From: LMUY01 sp964247705
GTDB lineage: Bacteria; Pseudomonadota; Alphaproteobacteria; Acetobacterales; Acetobacteraceae
DNA length: 64,000 nucleotides
Assembly (NCBI GenBank): GCA_964247705.1
Contig: CAXTVQ010000014.1
Location: 10,944 to 74,943, forward strand
Direction: 5' to 3'
Shown here in pieces: positions 51,592-60,843 of the stretch. The translations under genes were made by a program, and so were the position numbers. Each line of letters opens with the position of its first letter. Positions within the stretch are counted from its first letter, which is position 1. The notes below the pieces were generated by a model, which saw only the letters and a list, made by a program, of their open reading frames with translations, had not been told where the DNA came from and did no database searches.

Positions 51592-53082
51592 TCAGGCCGG
51601 CAGTGCTTTCTCCCGCTTACGCTGCACCGAACTCGGTATGCGCAGCGCATCCCGGTATTTGGCCACCGTTCTGCGTGCAATGTCCACGCCTTCCCGACGC
51701 AAGGCGGCTACGATCGCATCATCTGACAGGACGTCCATCGCCGTTTCGGCAACGACCATGGCCCGGATCCGCTGCCGCACTGCCTCGGCGCTGTGGCTTT
51801 CGCCGCAGGTGCCGGCGATGGCTGTGGTGAAGAAATATTTAAGTTCGAAGGTTCCGCGGGGCGTGGCGATGTACTTGTTCGCCGTCACCCGGCTCACGGT
51901 GCTCTCGTGCATCTCCACCGTGTCCGCGATGTCTCGCAGGATCAACGGCCGGAGATGGGCGACGCCGTGACGAAAGAAGGCGTCTTGCCGGCGGACGATC
52001 TCGGCCGAGACCTTCAGGATGGTCTGCGCCCGTTGCTGCAGCGATTTCACCAGCCAGTTTGCCGAGGAGAGTTGCTCGCCCAGGAACACCTTGTCCTCCC
52101 GCTTGGCACGGGTCGCGATCCGGGCGTGGAACCCGGCGTTGACCAGCACGCGCGGCATCGTCTCGGGGTTCAGCTCCAGCACCCAGTCCCCGCCCTCCTC
52201 ACTGCGGATAGGGACGCGGCGCATCAGCACGTCCGGTAGGATCGCGCCCGGTGCGATGATGTCGAACAGCGCACCCGGCTTCGGATCCAGCGCGCGGATC
52301 TCGCCGATCATGTCGGCAAGGTCTTCGGAATCCACGTCGCACAGCTCGCGCAGGCGGCGCAGCTCCCTCCGGGCAAGGAGGTCCAGGTTGTCGAGCAGGA
52401 TCTCCATTGCCGGGTCCAACCGGTTACGGTCGGCCAGTTGCGCGGCCAGGCACTCCCGAAGGTCCCGTGCGAATAGACCAGCCGGGTCGAACCGCTGCAT
52501 GCGGGTGCGCACGCTCTCCACCCGCGAGGGCTCGATGCCGAGGGCCTCGCCGAGAACGGTGCTGTCGACGCTCACGCGCCCAGCCGAATCCAGCAGGCTA
52601 ATCAGGTGGGCGCCGATCAACCGATCCACCCGCTCGGGGAAACTCAGCCGCAATTGCTCGGCCAAGTGCTCGCGCAACGATCGCGGCGCCTCCTGCAGAT
52701 CGTCGGTGCCGCGGCCGTCCTCCTCGAACCCGCGCCCGCCACGGCCGTCCCGGGCGAACGCCGCGGAGCCGTCGCTCACGCTGCCGCTGTCGTAGCTGTT
52801 GGCGTGGTCCGCCTCGACCACGTCCGGCAGCTTCTCGCGGCGCAGCAGGTCCGCCGCGTCCAGGCCATCGAGCGACTCCAGCCGCTGGTCCGGCGCCGTG
52901 CTCTCCGGCAGTGCCTCCGACCGCTCGTCCCGCTCCAGCAGCGGGTTGCGCTCGAGTTCCTCCTCCACGTAGGCGGCGACCTCGAGATTGGAAAACTGCA
53001 GCAGCTTGATGGCCTGCCGCAGTTGCGGGGTCATCACCAGCGATTGGGATTGGCGGAATTCGAGCCTGGGACCGATGGACAT
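51592..53082 (-). CDS. rpoN: RNA polymerase sigma-54 factor
   Basis: A 496-residue sigma factor for nitrogen, flagellar and stress genes with -24/-12 promoters. The Q-rich activator-response N-terminus is QSQSLVMTPQLRQAIKLLQ. The core-binding region fills the middle, and the C-terminal RpoN box is seen as RRTVAKYRDALRIPSS. The start ATG 53082 gives MSIGPRLEFRQ, the usual beginning. It is followed by hpf and preceded by lptB, as is common in alphaproteobacteria. Confidence 0.97.
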   Translation of the reverse strand: MSIGPRLEFRQSQSLVMTPQLRQAIKLLQFSNLEVAAYVEEELERNPLLERDERSEALPESTAPDQRLESLDGLDAADLLRREKLPDVVEADHANSYDSGSVSDGSAAFARDGRGGRGFEEDGRGTDDLQEAPRSLREHLAEQLRLSFPERVDRLIGAHLISLLDSAGRVSVDSTVLGEALGIEPSRVESVRTRMQRFDPAGLFARDLRECLAAQLADRNRLDPAMEILLDNLDLLARRELRRLRELCDVDSEDLADMIGEIRALDPKPGALFDIIAPGAILPDVLMRRVPIRSEEGGDWVLELNPETMPRVLVNAGFHARIATRAKREDKVFLGEQLSSANWLVKSLQQRAQTILKVSAEIVRRQDAFFRHGVAHLRPLILRDIADTVEMHESTVSRVTANKYIATPRGTFELKYFFTTAIAGTCGESHSAEAVRQRIRAMVVAETAMDVLSDDAIVAALRREGVDIARRTVAKYRDALRIPSSVQRKREKALPA

Positions 53083-53092
53083 GGCTCGCAGC

Positions 53093-53845
53093 CTACAGGC
53101 TAAACCTTTCCCCAAGGTACACGCGGCGCACGTCCTCGTGCATCACCACCTCCTGAGGGCGGCCCTCCATCAGCAACTGGCCGTCGTGCATGATGTAGGC
53201 CCGATCGATGATTTCCAGCGTTTCGCGGACGTTGTGGTCGGTGATCAGCACGCCGATGCCGCGGTCCTTGAGATGGCCGACCAGGTCGCGGATTTCGCCC
53301 ACCGCGATCGGGTCGATGCCCGCCAGTGGCTCGTCCAGCAGGATATAGCCGGGCTGGGTGGCCAAGGCGCGCGCAATCTCCACCCGGCGCCGCTCGCCGC
53401 CGGACAGCGCGAGGGCGGGCGTGCGGCGCAGGTGGCCGATGCCGAACTCCGCCAGCAATTCATCGAGCATCAACTCGCGCTTGTCGCCGTCCGGCTCGAC
53501 GACTTCGAGTGCCGCCATGATGTTGCCTTCCACCGTCAGCCCACGGAACACGCTGGCCTCCTGCGGCAGGTATCCGATCCCGAGCCGGGCGCGGCGATAC
53601 ATCGGCAGCCCGGTGATGTCGTGCCCGTCCAGGCTGATCGACCCCGTATCCGGCCGCACCAGACCGACGATCATGTAGAACGTCGTGGTCTTGCCCGCGC
53701 CGTTCGGCCCGAGCAGTCCAACAGCCTCGCCGCGGCGGACATTGACGGAGACATTCCGCACCACCGGGCGCTTCTTGTACGTCTTGCCCACGCCGTTTGC
53801 GGTAAGCCCGGCGCCGCCGTCGATGACCCTGAGGCTTCCGGTCAA
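53093..53845 (-). CDS. lptB: LPS export system ATPase LptB
   Basis: A 250-residue ABC ATPase that drives lipopolysaccharide export with LptFG. Walker A GPNGAGKTT, signature ALSGGERRRVEIARAL, Walker B ILLDEPLAGID and the switch VLITDHNVRET are all intact. The start is TTG 53845, which overlaps the lptA TGA by three bases (TTGA). The only other in-frame starts lie inside the fold. Expression must be coupled to lptA. Confidence 0.95.
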   Translation of the reverse strand: MTGSLRVIDGGAGLTANGVGKTYKKRPVVRNVSVNVRRGEAVGLLGPNGAGKTTTFYMIVGLVRPDTGSISLDGHDITGLPMYRRARLGIGYLPQEASVFRGLTVEGNIMAALEVVEPDGDKRELMLDELLAEFGIGHLRRTPALALSGGERRRVEIARALATQPGYILLDEPLAGIDPIAVGEIRDLVGHLKDRGIGVLITDHNVRETLEIIDRAYIMHDGQLLMEGRPQEVVMHEDVRRVYLGERFSL

Positions 53846-54966
53846 TTCGTTGCTGCTCCTGGCTTGGCCGGTCCCGGCCCCGGCTTGGTTGAGTTGGCCG
53901 GCTTTGCCCCGGCACCCCCAGGCGGGCTGGTCTGTGCGTCGTTCGGCACCACCAGGCCTTCGACCCGGCTGCCCGGGTTGCGCTCCATCGTGGACACCCC
54001 GGTCTTGAGGTTGATCACCGCCTCGTCGCCGTTAAGCTGGTTCTGCCCGCGCGTGAGGTGCACGTTGCCGGCCAGCCGCGCGATGCCGGTGTCCGGCACA
54101 TAAACGCCCTTGTCGGCGTGGAATATCTCCGCCTGCGTCCGCACCTCGACATGGCCGAACGCATCCACCCGCTGCAGCTTGCCGCCTGCCCCGTTCAGCA
54201 ACGGGTCGGACCCCGGCTTGGCCGGTGGTGCAGCCGTCGCCGCGACCTTCTGGACGGGCGCGCCCGCGGGCGCGTTCGGGTCCGCCGTGTAGCCGACCAG
54301 CACGTCCGCCGCGACCCGGCGCCCGTCATTGGTTATGACCACGGCATTGCCGCGGCCGACTGCCATGTGCTTCTGCGACCAGTATTCCATCACGTCGCGC
54401 GCGGTCATGAGTTGCTGCGGCGTGATGATGTGCAGATCGTGGCCGGTCAGCACCAGCACCGCCTGATCGATGTCGTAAACCGCGTGGTCGGCGAAGGCCT
54501 GGTCCGTCGGCGTGAAGATATGGACGTTGCCCTGTGCCTCCAGCCGGTAGACCTCGTTGTTGCCGGTGTCATCAGGCAAGCCGGCAGCCGGACCCGGCGT
54601 TGGCGCCGTGGATCCAGGTGTTCCCGGCCCAGGTGTCCCCGCCCCAGGCGTCCCCGCTCCAGGTGTCCCCGCCCCAGGTGTTGCAGGCCGGGTCGTAGCG
54701 GCGGCCGGGGTCGGCGCAGCGCCCGGAGCCGCGGCTTTCTTGCGGTAGTGCGCGATCAGTTCGTCGGCAATGACGGTGACATCGCCCCGAACCGCCTTCG
54801 CGTTGCCCTTGGCGATGATCACCTGCTCGTTCTGACGCCACTCCATGCCGTTGTCGGACGTGACCTCCACCGGCCCGCCCTTCGTCATATCAATGCCTTG
54901 TGCGCGCCCGGTAAGCGGCGCCAGCAGCGGGACGACCAGGAAGGCAGCCGCAAGTCGAGTGCGCAT
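53842..54966 (-). CDS. lptA: LPS transport periplasmic protein LptA, with low-complexity insert
   Basis: A 374-residue periplasmic bridge protein for LPS, longer than the usual about 200. The signal peptide is at residues 1-23. The OstA-type strands begin with PVEVTSDNGMEWRQNEQVII. An Ala-Pro-Gly-Thr-rich insert at about residues 78-133, with pentapeptide units TPGAG, separates this from GNVHIFTPTDQAF and the rest of the domain. The extra C-terminal tail is Pro-rich. Start ATG overlaps the lptC stop (TGATG). Its stop is overlapped by lptB. Confidence 0.9.
   Translation of the reverse strand: MRTRLAAAFLVVPLLAPLTGRAQGIDMTKGGPVEVTSDNGMEWRQNEQVIIAKGNAKAVRGDVTVIADELIAHYRKKAAAPGAAPTPAAATTRPATPGAGTPGAGTPGAGTPGPGTPGSTAPTPGPAAGLPDDTGNNEVYRLEAQGNVHIFTPTDQAFADHAVYDIDQAVLVLTGHDLHIITPQQLMTARDVMEYWSQKHMAVGRGNAVVITNDGRRVAADVLVGYTADPNAPAGAPVQKVAATAAPPAKPGSDPLLNGAGGKLQRVDAFGHVEVRTQAEIFHADKGVYVPDTGIARLAGNVHLTRGQNQLNGDEAVINLKTGVSTMERNPGSRVEGLVVPNDAQTSPPGGAGAKPANSTKPGPGPAKPGAATN
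54614..54688 (-). repeat. 15-bp tandem repeat inside lptA (five units)
   Basis: Units of the type CCAGGTGTCCCCGCC repeat every 15 bp from 54614, with the last one diverged. Each encodes one TPGAG or TPGPG pentapeptide of the LptA insert. The even spacing suggests copy-number changes between strains. Confidence 0.85.
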
Positions 54967-55637
54967 CAGTGATGAGTCCCATTCAACAGCAGGCGGGATT
55001 TCCCGGCGAACTGGATCACGTTGCCCTTGTCCACCAGCGCAAAACCCTGGGCGTCCAATGTGCCGAACGGACCTTCGACATGGGTCGGCTCGTTGCCGGC
55101 CGCCGCCCCCTGCTTGAGGTCCATCGCCGCGGACTGCGTGCGCATGGTGATGCCGTCGTCGCGGTACAGGATCACGTCGCCCGACATGTCCAGCAAACCT
55201 GCATGCTGGCGGTAAACCCCGTGTATCGACTCGCCGTAGGTCCAGGATCCGTTCTCGCTCACCACGTCCCCCTTCGGCATGGTCAGGTTGATGCGCTCGG
55301 GCCCGATCTGTTCGGCCTCGTCCGCTGTCACGGTATAGGGCCGGTTGCGGGAGTCCTGCCCGTGGTAGCGCACCCGCAGCAGCTTGCCGGCCTTCACGTC
55401 GGCTGCGAAACCGCCCTTGTTGTAGTGGATCCGGGCGTTATCGAACTCGGCGCTGATCTGCGGCCAAAGTGCGAGGCTCGCCAGGATCAGCATCGCCACC
55501 ACGGGCAGCAACCGCTTTGCCCAGGCCACCGTGCGGCGGCGGCTGGCCATCTTGCGGCTCGACGGCGGCCGGCGGGCATGCGTCGTCGCCGTCGTCAGCC
55601 GGTCCGTACGCGGGCGGGGAAGCGGCGCTACGCTCAT
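54966..55637 (-). CDS. lptC: LPS export protein LptC
   Basis: A 223-residue bitopic inner-membrane protein with a basic N-terminus and one membrane segment (KRLLPVVAMLILASLALWPQ). The periplasmic beta-jellyroll hands LPS to LptA. Blocks such as YTVTADEAEQIGPERINLTMP and GDVILYRDDGITMRTQSAAMD are typical. The start ATG 55637 has GAGGG upstream within a 14-bp repeat region. It follows kdsD and precedes lptA, as expected. Confidence 0.92.
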   Translation of the reverse strand: MSVAPLPRPRTDRLTTATTHARRPPSSRKMASRRRTVAWAKRLLPVVAMLILASLALWPQISAEFDNARIHYNKGGFAADVKAGKLLRVRYHGQDSRNRPYTVTADEAEQIGPERINLTMPKGDVVSENGSWTYGESIHGVYRQHAGLLDMSGDVILYRDDGITMRTQSAAMDLKQGAAAGNEPTHVEGPFGTLDAQGFALVDKGNVIQFAGKSRLLLNGTHH

Positions 55638-55675
55638 GCAACGGCCCTCATGCAACGGCCTTCATGCAACACCGG
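55634..55675 (-). repeat. 14-bp tandem repeat at the kdsD-lptC junction
   Basis: TCATGCAACGGCC occurs at 55634 and 55648, with a partial third copy TCATGCAAC at 55662. On the minus strand each copy carries an ATG. It covers the kdsD stop and the lptC start, so a repeat change would shift which ATG sits near the ribosome site. Confidence 0.75.
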
Positions 55676-56639
55676 CCCGCAGCAAATCATGCACGTGCAG
55701 TATGCCGAGCGGGCATTGCGCGGCGTCCACCACGAACAGGCTGGTAATGCGGCGGTCGCCTTCGTTCATCGTCCGCAACGCGTCTACAGCCAGCGCGTCC
55801 GGGCGGATCGTTCGTGGGTCGGCTGTCATCACCGCGCGCACCGGCTGGTCCAGCAGACCCGGCCCCATTGCGCGGCGCAGGTCGCCGTCCGTAACGATGC
55901 CGATCAGCCGCCCGGCCTCCACCACGCCCACGCAGCCGAAACCCTTGCCCGTCATCAGCAGCAGCGCGTGTTGCATCGGCATCCCCGGCGGAGCGAGCGG
56001 CACGGCGTCGCCCTCATGCATCAGGTCGCGCACCCGCCTCAGCCGGGCGCCGAGCCGGCCACCCGGATGGTAGTCGCGGAATTCGGTGGCGGTGAAGCCA
56101 CGCCGGGTCAGCAGCACGACGGCGAGCGCGTCACCCAGGGCCAACTGCATCGTCGTGCTCGTGGTGGGCGCCGAGGTCACGGTGCAGGCTTCGGGGGCGG
56201 GCGGCAGCAGGAGCGCCACGTCGGCGGCGAGCGCCAGGGTCGAGCCAGCCCGGCCGGTGATGGCGATCAGCCGCATGCCGAAGCGCCGCGCGTGGGCAAT
56301 CAGGTCGGCGAGTTCGGTGGTCTCCCCGCTGTTGGAGAACAGCAGCAGGGCATCGCCGGGTTGCACCATGCCGAGGTCGCCATGGGACGCTTCGGCGGGG
56401 TGCACGAAGATCGCTGGGCTGCCGGTAGACGCAAGGGTCGCCGCGACCTTGCGTGCGATATGCCCGGACTTGCCCATTCCGGAGGTGACGATGCGGCCCT
56501 CGCACCCGGCCAATATATCGGACGCCTGGTCGAAGCTCTCATCCAGCGACGCAGCCAGCGCGTGCAACCCGGCGGCTTCGGTCGTGAGCACGGACCGCGC
56601 AACGAGGGTATCGGTTTCGGTGGTGACGGCGAGGCTCAT
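55662..56639 (-). CDS. kdsD: Arabinose-5-phosphate isomerase (KpsF/GutQ type)
   Basis: A 325-residue enzyme that makes arabinose 5-phosphate for Kdo, the core sugar of LPS. The SIS domain has VTSGMGKSGHIARKVAATLAS and LFSNSGETTELADL. Two CBS domains follow (from about 205: RVRDLMHEGDAVPLAPPGMP, and VRAVMTADPRTIRPDALAVD). It heads the kdsD-lptC-lptA-lptB-rpoN-hpf series. Length and motifs are normal. Confidence 0.95.
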   Translation of the reverse strand: MSLAVTTETDTLVARSVLTTEAAGLHALAASLDESFDQASDILAGCEGRIVTSGMGKSGHIARKVAATLASTGSPAIFVHPAEASHGDLGMVQPGDALLLFSNSGETTELADLIAHARRFGMRLIAITGRAGSTLALAADVALLLPPAPEACTVTSAPTTSTTMQLALGDALAVVLLTRRGFTATEFRDYHPGGRLGARLRRVRDLMHEGDAVPLAPPGMPMQHALLLMTGKGFGCVGVVEAGRLIGIVTDGDLRRAMGPGLLDQPVRAVMTADPRTIRPDALAVDALRTMNEGDRRITSLFVVDAAQCPLGILHVHDLLRAGVA

Positions 56640-56763
56640 GCCCTATGGTATGGACACCTGCCGGTAGCGGGTCAATGCGAGCGTTGTTTACGTGGATGTA
56701 ACCCAATCAAGAACCATGCCAACGGTCCGGTGCTGAACCAAGTCCCGCCGCATGCGAACCTTT

Positions 56764-57261
56764 TCAACCATTGGTCCAGCCGTGCGCTTTGGCAGTCTTC
56801 TGAACCCGATCCGCAATCTCCGGTTGCAGTGCGCCGATCCATTGCGTCAGTCCGGCAACACGCGCCTGGTTCAGTTGCGGCTGGGCCTTGATCAGGTCCT
56901 CCCCCGCTGGCGTGTTGTAGAAGGCCAAAATGGCTTTCAGGTCGACGGCACTGAGAGTGTTGGCATAGGACTGCGCTTGTATGTCCACCAGTGAGTCGTA
57001 GTGTTCACGCAACAGCGGCATGATGGCTTCGTCGACCATCTGCTGCGCCTTCGTTGCGTCGGTAACGCCCATCTGCTGCATCAGCCCGATCATCGGCCGT
57101 CCCATGCTGCCGAGCACCTGGTCCCGGTCGCCGGCCGACTTCTGAACGAGTTGCTTGGCGAGTGCCAGGGTTTGCGGGTCCGGTGCTGGTTGGGCCAACG
57201 ATGGTCCGGCCATCAATGGCAAGCTCAGCACGGCGGCGATCAAGCTGAGAGGGACGCGCAT
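56764..57261 (-). CDS. DUF2059 exported protein
   Basis: A 165-residue protein with a signal peptide (RVPLSLIAAVLSLPLMAGPSL). The mature helical DUF2059 domain has ALAKQLVQKSAGD and the late segment SAVDLKAILAFYNTPAGEDL, the family hallmark. The function is unknown; the domain is periplasmic in many proteobacteria. ATG 57261 was preferred over 57291 because it brings the signal peptide to the start. It is next to rnd but 89 bp apart. Confidence 0.88.
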   Translation of the reverse strand: MRVPLSLIAAVLSLPLMAGPSLAQPAPDPQTLALAKQLVQKSAGDRDQVLGSMGRPMIGLMQQMGVTDATKAQQMVDEAIMPLLREHYDSLVDIQAQSYANTLSAVDLKAILAFYNTPAGEDLIKAQPQLNQARVAGLTQWIGALQPEIADRVQKTAKAHGWTNG

Positions 57262-57350
57262 GGGTCCTGCTCCGATGTTGCCACCTAGCAACAGCTAATA
57301 CTGCGTTCCGGTTGCCTCAATCGGCTCGCTTTGCACTCGGTCGGCTCGCT

Positions 57351-58001
57351 TCAGTGCGAAAAGATGTCCGGATCGTTGTAACCCATGGCGTCGAGCCGGG
57401 TGCGGGTGGGCAGGAAAGCGAAGCACGCCTCCGCCAGTTCGAGCCGACCCTCCCGCCGGAGCGCCGCTTCCAGCTTGGCCCATAACGCGTGCAAATGGAG
57501 CACGTCCGACGCGGCGTAGGCCAGTTGGTCGGAGGTCAGCTCCAGCGCCCCCCAATCCGAAGTCTGTTGCTGCTTGCTGATGTCGACGCCGAGCAGCTCG
57601 CGGCAAAGGTCACGCAGGCCATGGCGGTCGGTGAACGTGCGCACGAGCTTGGCTGCGATCTTGGTGCAACGAACCGGGGCTACGGCGGTCCCGAGCGCGT
57701 ATTGCAGCAGGCCCACATCAAACCGAGCAAAATGCATCAGCTTCATGGTAGCCGGGTCCGCCAGCAACCGCTTGAGATTGGGGCAATCGTAGCCGTTGCC
57801 GCCGAGGGTCTCGGGAATGATCTGCACCAGGTGGACGGTGCCGTCCCCGGAAGAGAGCTGCACCAGGCAAAGCCGGTCCCGGTGCCAGTTCAATCCCATC
57901 GCTTCGGTATCGACGGCGACCACGGGCCCGAACGCAAGGTCCTCGGGAAGGTCGCCGCGGTGGAGGTGGATGGTGGCGTTAGGCAGGAACTGAGTGGTCA
58001 C
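57351..58001 (-). CDS. Ribonuclease D, short form (DEDDy exonuclease only)
   Basis: A 216-residue 3'-5' exonuclease. The DEDDy residues are in VAVDTEAMGLNW, MHFARFDVGLLQYAL and LAYAASDVLHLHALW. It has no C-terminal HRDC domains, so it is the short alphaproteobacterial type. It trims tRNA and other RNA ends. A tRNA-Leu gene lies immediately upstream on the same strand, a suggestive but not informative neighbour. Confidence 0.93.
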   Translation of the reverse strand: MTTQFLPNATIHLHRGDLPEDLAFGPVVAVDTEAMGLNWHRDRLCLVQLSSGDGTVHLVQIIPETLGGNGYDCPNLKRLLADPATMKLMHFARFDVGLLQYALGTAVAPVRCTKIAAKLVRTFTDRHGLRDLCRELLGVDISKQQQTSDWGALELTSDQLAYAASDVLHLHALWAKLEAALRREGRLELAEACFAFLPTRTRLDAMGYNDPDIFSH

Positions 58002-58039
58002 GCCGGCACGCTTTCATGGTTCGCGCCGATGATGGAGTG

Positions 58040-58126
58040 TGGTGCCCAGGAAAAGACTCGAACTTTCACGTCCTTTCGGACACAGGTACCTGAAACCTGC
58101 GCGTCTACCAATTCCGCCACCTGGGC
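58040..58126 (-). tRNA. tRNA-Leu (CAG)
   Basis: An 87-base class II tRNA including an encoded 3' CCA. The acceptor stem GCCCAGG/CCTGGGC is perfect. The anticodon stem CAGGT/ACCTG encloses the loop TTCAGGT, so the anticodon is CAG. A variable arm GTCC-GAAA-GGAC and the T loop TTCGAGT complete the fold. The arm length and anticodon fit leucine. Confidence 0.96.
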
Positions 58127-58281
58127 ATGCACTCGGCGTGCGGTGGAGCGGCGATGTAGCGGGCGGGGTAGGGGGCGTCAATGGGCGAAACCGCCGCGTT
58201 TGCGATTGTCGCGGCAAGCTGCCTTGAGGGTGACGCCGCTACCGCATATTGAGGCGCATCCAACAGCGAGGGCCAAGGTCT

Positions 58282-59232
58282 ATGGAAACGCGCACCGTCG
58301 CGACTGTCTTCGGCGGGTCGGGCTTTCTGGGCCGCTACGTCGTCAAGCGCCTGGCTGCGCGCGGCCACATCGTGCGGATCGCCGTGCGCGACACGGAAGG
58401 CGCGATGTTCCTGCGCCCGATGGGCCGGGTGGCGCAGATCGTGCCGATGTATGCCTCGCTGGCCCACGAGGCGACGATCGCGCGCGCGGTGGAAGGGGCG
58501 GAGCTGGTGGTGAACCTGATCGGCATCCTGGCCGAGCGGCGCCGCGGCGACTTCCAGCGCATCCAGGCCGAGGGCGCCGGCCGTATCGCCAGCCTGGCCG
58601 CCGCGGCCGGGGTGAGCCGGTTGGTGCAGGTGTCGGCGATCGGGGCGGATGCGGCGAGCCCGAGCGTCTATGCGCAGACCAAGGCCGCCGGCGAGGCGGC
58701 GGTGCTGGCCGCGATGCCGGCTGCCACCGTGCTTCGCCCATCGCTGGTGTTCGGCGCGGAGGACCAGTTCTTCAATCGTTTCGGCGCCATGGCGCAGGTG
58801 CTGCCCTTCATGCCGGTGATCGCGGGCGACACCAAGATGCAGCCCGTCTACGTGGGCGATGTGGCCGAGGCGGTGATGGCCGGGCTGACCGGGCTCGATA
58901 CGGCGGGCAAGACGTACGAGTTGGGCGGCCCCCGGGTTTGGACCTTCCGCGAGATCCTGGCCTACATCCTGAAGGAGACCCGGCGTAAGCGCCCCTTGAT
59001 CGAGATCCCGATGGGCATCGCGCGGTTTCAGGCGTCCCTGGCCGAATTGCTGCCGACCAAGCCGTTCACGCGCGACCAGTTGCTGCTACTGTCCAAGGAC
59101 AACATCGTGACGGCAGGGATGCCGGGTTTGGCGGAACTGGGTGTGCCCGCGACGCCGGTGGAGCTGATCGTGCCGGACTACCTGGACCGCTACCGCCCGG
59201 GCGGGGGAAAGCTGGAGCGGATGCCCGCCTGA
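58282..59232 (+). CDS. NDUFA9-like NAD(P)-binding epimerase-family protein
   Basis: A 316-residue atypical short-chain dehydrogenase. The nucleotide-binding motif is VFGGSGFLGRYVV, with VVNLIGIL, SVYAQTKAAGEAAVL (loss of the classic YxxxK spacing) and VYVGDVAEAVMAGL. It is of the complex I NDUFA9 subunit type seen in alphaproteobacteria, possibly a ubiquinone-linked assembly factor. It begins at ATG 58282 with CAAGG nearby. It is monocistronic and not next to nuo genes here. Confidence 0.88.
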   Translation: METRTVATVFGGSGFLGRYVVKRLAARGHIVRIAVRDTEGAMFLRPMGRVAQIVPMYASLAHEATIARAVEGAELVVNLIGILAERRRGDFQRIQAEGAGRIASLAAAAGVSRLVQVSAIGADAASPSVYAQTKAAGEAAVLAAMPAATVLRPSLVFGAEDQFFNRFGAMAQVLPFMPVIAGDTKMQPVYVGDVAEAVMAGLTGLDTAGKTYELGGPRVWTFREILAYILKETRRKRPLIEIPMGIARFQASLAELLPTKPFTRDQLLLLSKDNIVTAGMPGLAELGVPATPVELIVPDYLDRYRPGGGKLERMPA

Positions 59233-59406
59233 CGCGATAGGACCGTCCCGGGCATTGTTTGTCGGCCCAGGTAGGCTACGAGGCGTTACGCGTGAGAAAC
59301 ATACCTGAAATTACGCCCGGTTCGGCCCTAATGGTGATTTCAGTCTCGCCAATCGAGTTCCATCGCCGTATATGACCGTTCGCGCCGTCGTTGGGAGCGA
59401 ACCGTT

Positions 59407-60837
59407 ATGGCCGACCGCATGCTGCAATTCGTCCGCCTGCCGCAGCAGACGCCCGAGAAACGCGCTGTGCCCGAGCGGCGCGAAGACTTCGACGAGATTT
59501 ACCGCAAATTCGACCCGGCGGCTGCCAGCGCGCAAGCCAGCCGCTGCAGCCAGTGCGGCATCCCGTTCTGCTCGATTCACTGTCCGCTCTCCAACAATAT
59601 TCCCGACTGGCTGAAGCTCACCGCAGAGGGGCGGCTGGAGGAGGCCTACGAGGTCAGCTCCGCCACCAACAACTTCCCCGAGATTTGCGGCCGCATCTGC
59701 CCGCAGGACCGTTTGTGCGAGGGCAACTGCGTCATCGAGAAAGGCTTCGAGAGCGTCACCATCGGCGCGGTCGAACGCCACATCACGGATACCGCCTTCG
59801 CTCAGGGCTGGGTGAAGCCGTTGCGTCCGCGGCAGGAGCGGCCGCAATCGGTGGGGATCATCGGCGCCGGGCCGGGCGGGCTGGCGGCGGCGGAGATGCT
59901 GCGCGCCAAGGGCTACCAGGTGCACGTCTACGACCGGTATGACCGGGTCGGCGGGCTGATGATCTACGGCATTCCCGGCTTCAAGCTGGAGAAGGAGATC
60001 GTGCTGCGCCGCTGGAAGCTGCTCGAGGAAGGCGGCATCGAGTTCCACCTCGGCCAGGGCATCGGCGAAAATCTTGCCTGGGCAGACCTGCGCGCCCGGC
60101 ACGACACGCTGCTAATCGCGACCGGTGTCTACAAGCCGCGTGACATCGGCGGGCCTGGCGCCGGGCTTTCCGGCATTGTGCCCGCACTCGACTTCCTCAC
60201 CACCTCCAACCGCCAGGGCCTTGGCGACAGCGTGCCCGCATTCGATAGCGGCGCGTTGAACGCCGACGGCAAACGCGTGGTGGTGATCGGCGGCGGCGAC
60301 ACGGCGATGGACTGCGTGCGCACCGCCGTCCGCCAGGGCGCCGCCTCGGTGCGGTGCCTGTACCGGCGCGACAAGGCCAACATGCCGGGCTCGATGCGCG
60401 AGGTGAAGAATGCCCAGGAGGAAGGGGTTGAGTTCGTCTGGCTCTCCGCTCCCGAGGCGTTCCTTGGCGACGACACGGTCACCGGCGTGATGGTGCAGCG
60501 CATGCGGCTCGGCATGCCGGACGCATCTGGCCGCCAGTCGGTCGAACCCTCGGGCGAGCGGTTCACGCTGGAGGCGGATTTGGTGATCAAGGCGCTCGGC
60601 TTCGACCCGGAGCCGCTGCCGAAGCTCTGGGGCGTGGACGGGCTGGAGGTGAGCCGCTGGGGCACCCTCGCAGTCGATCACCGTACTCAGATGACCACGC
60701 TGCCGGGCGTGTTCGGCGCGGGCGACATCGTGCGCGGGGCGAGCCTCGTGGTTTGGGCGATCAAGGACGGCCGGGACGCCGCCGCACGGATGCACGACTA
60801 CATGCAGCAGGCCGCACTGGCCGTAGCCGCGGAATAG
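59407..60837 (+). CDS. gltD: Glutamate synthase small subunit
   Basis: A 476-residue FAD/NADPH subunit of glutamate synthase that feeds electrons to GltB. The N-terminal FeS cluster part has CSQCGIPFCSIHCPLSNN and CGRICPQDRLCEGNC. FAD binding is IIGAGPGGLAAAEML, and NADPH binding is VVIGGGDTAMDC. The length is normal. The gltB gene begins 137 bp later, with a hairpin repeat between. With glnD and rpoN it makes this region rich in nitrogen genes. Confidence 0.96.
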   Translation: MADRMLQFVRLPQQTPEKRAVPERREDFDEIYRKFDPAAASAQASRCSQCGIPFCSIHCPLSNNIPDWLKLTAEGRLEEAYEVSSATNNFPEICGRICPQDRLCEGNCVIEKGFESVTIGAVERHITDTAFAQGWVKPLRPRQERPQSVGIIGAGPGGLAAAEMLRAKGYQVHVYDRYDRVGGLMIYGIPGFKLEKEIVLRRWKLLEEGGIEFHLGQGIGENLAWADLRARHDTLLIATGVYKPRDIGGPGAGLSGIVPALDFLTTSNRQGLGDSVPAFDSGALNADGKRVVVIGGGDTAMDCVRTAVRQGAASVRCLYRRDKANMPGSMREVKNAQEEGVEFVWLSAPEAFLGDDTVTGVMVQRMRLGMPDASGRQSVEPSGERFTLEADLVIKALGFDPEPLPKLWGVDGLEVSRWGTLAVDHRTQMTTLPGVFGAGDIVRGASLVVWAIKDGRDAAARMHDYMQQAALAVAAE

Positions 60838-60843
60838 CAGACT

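Noticed and set aside
50844..51830. A plus-strand frame crossing the gap into hpf
   Set aside because: It covers hpf and the rpoN end in antisense, and its residue composition is not protein-like.
59233..59406. Search for a sigma-54 promoter upstream of gltD
   Set aside because: No TGGCAC-N5-TTGC pattern was found by eye.
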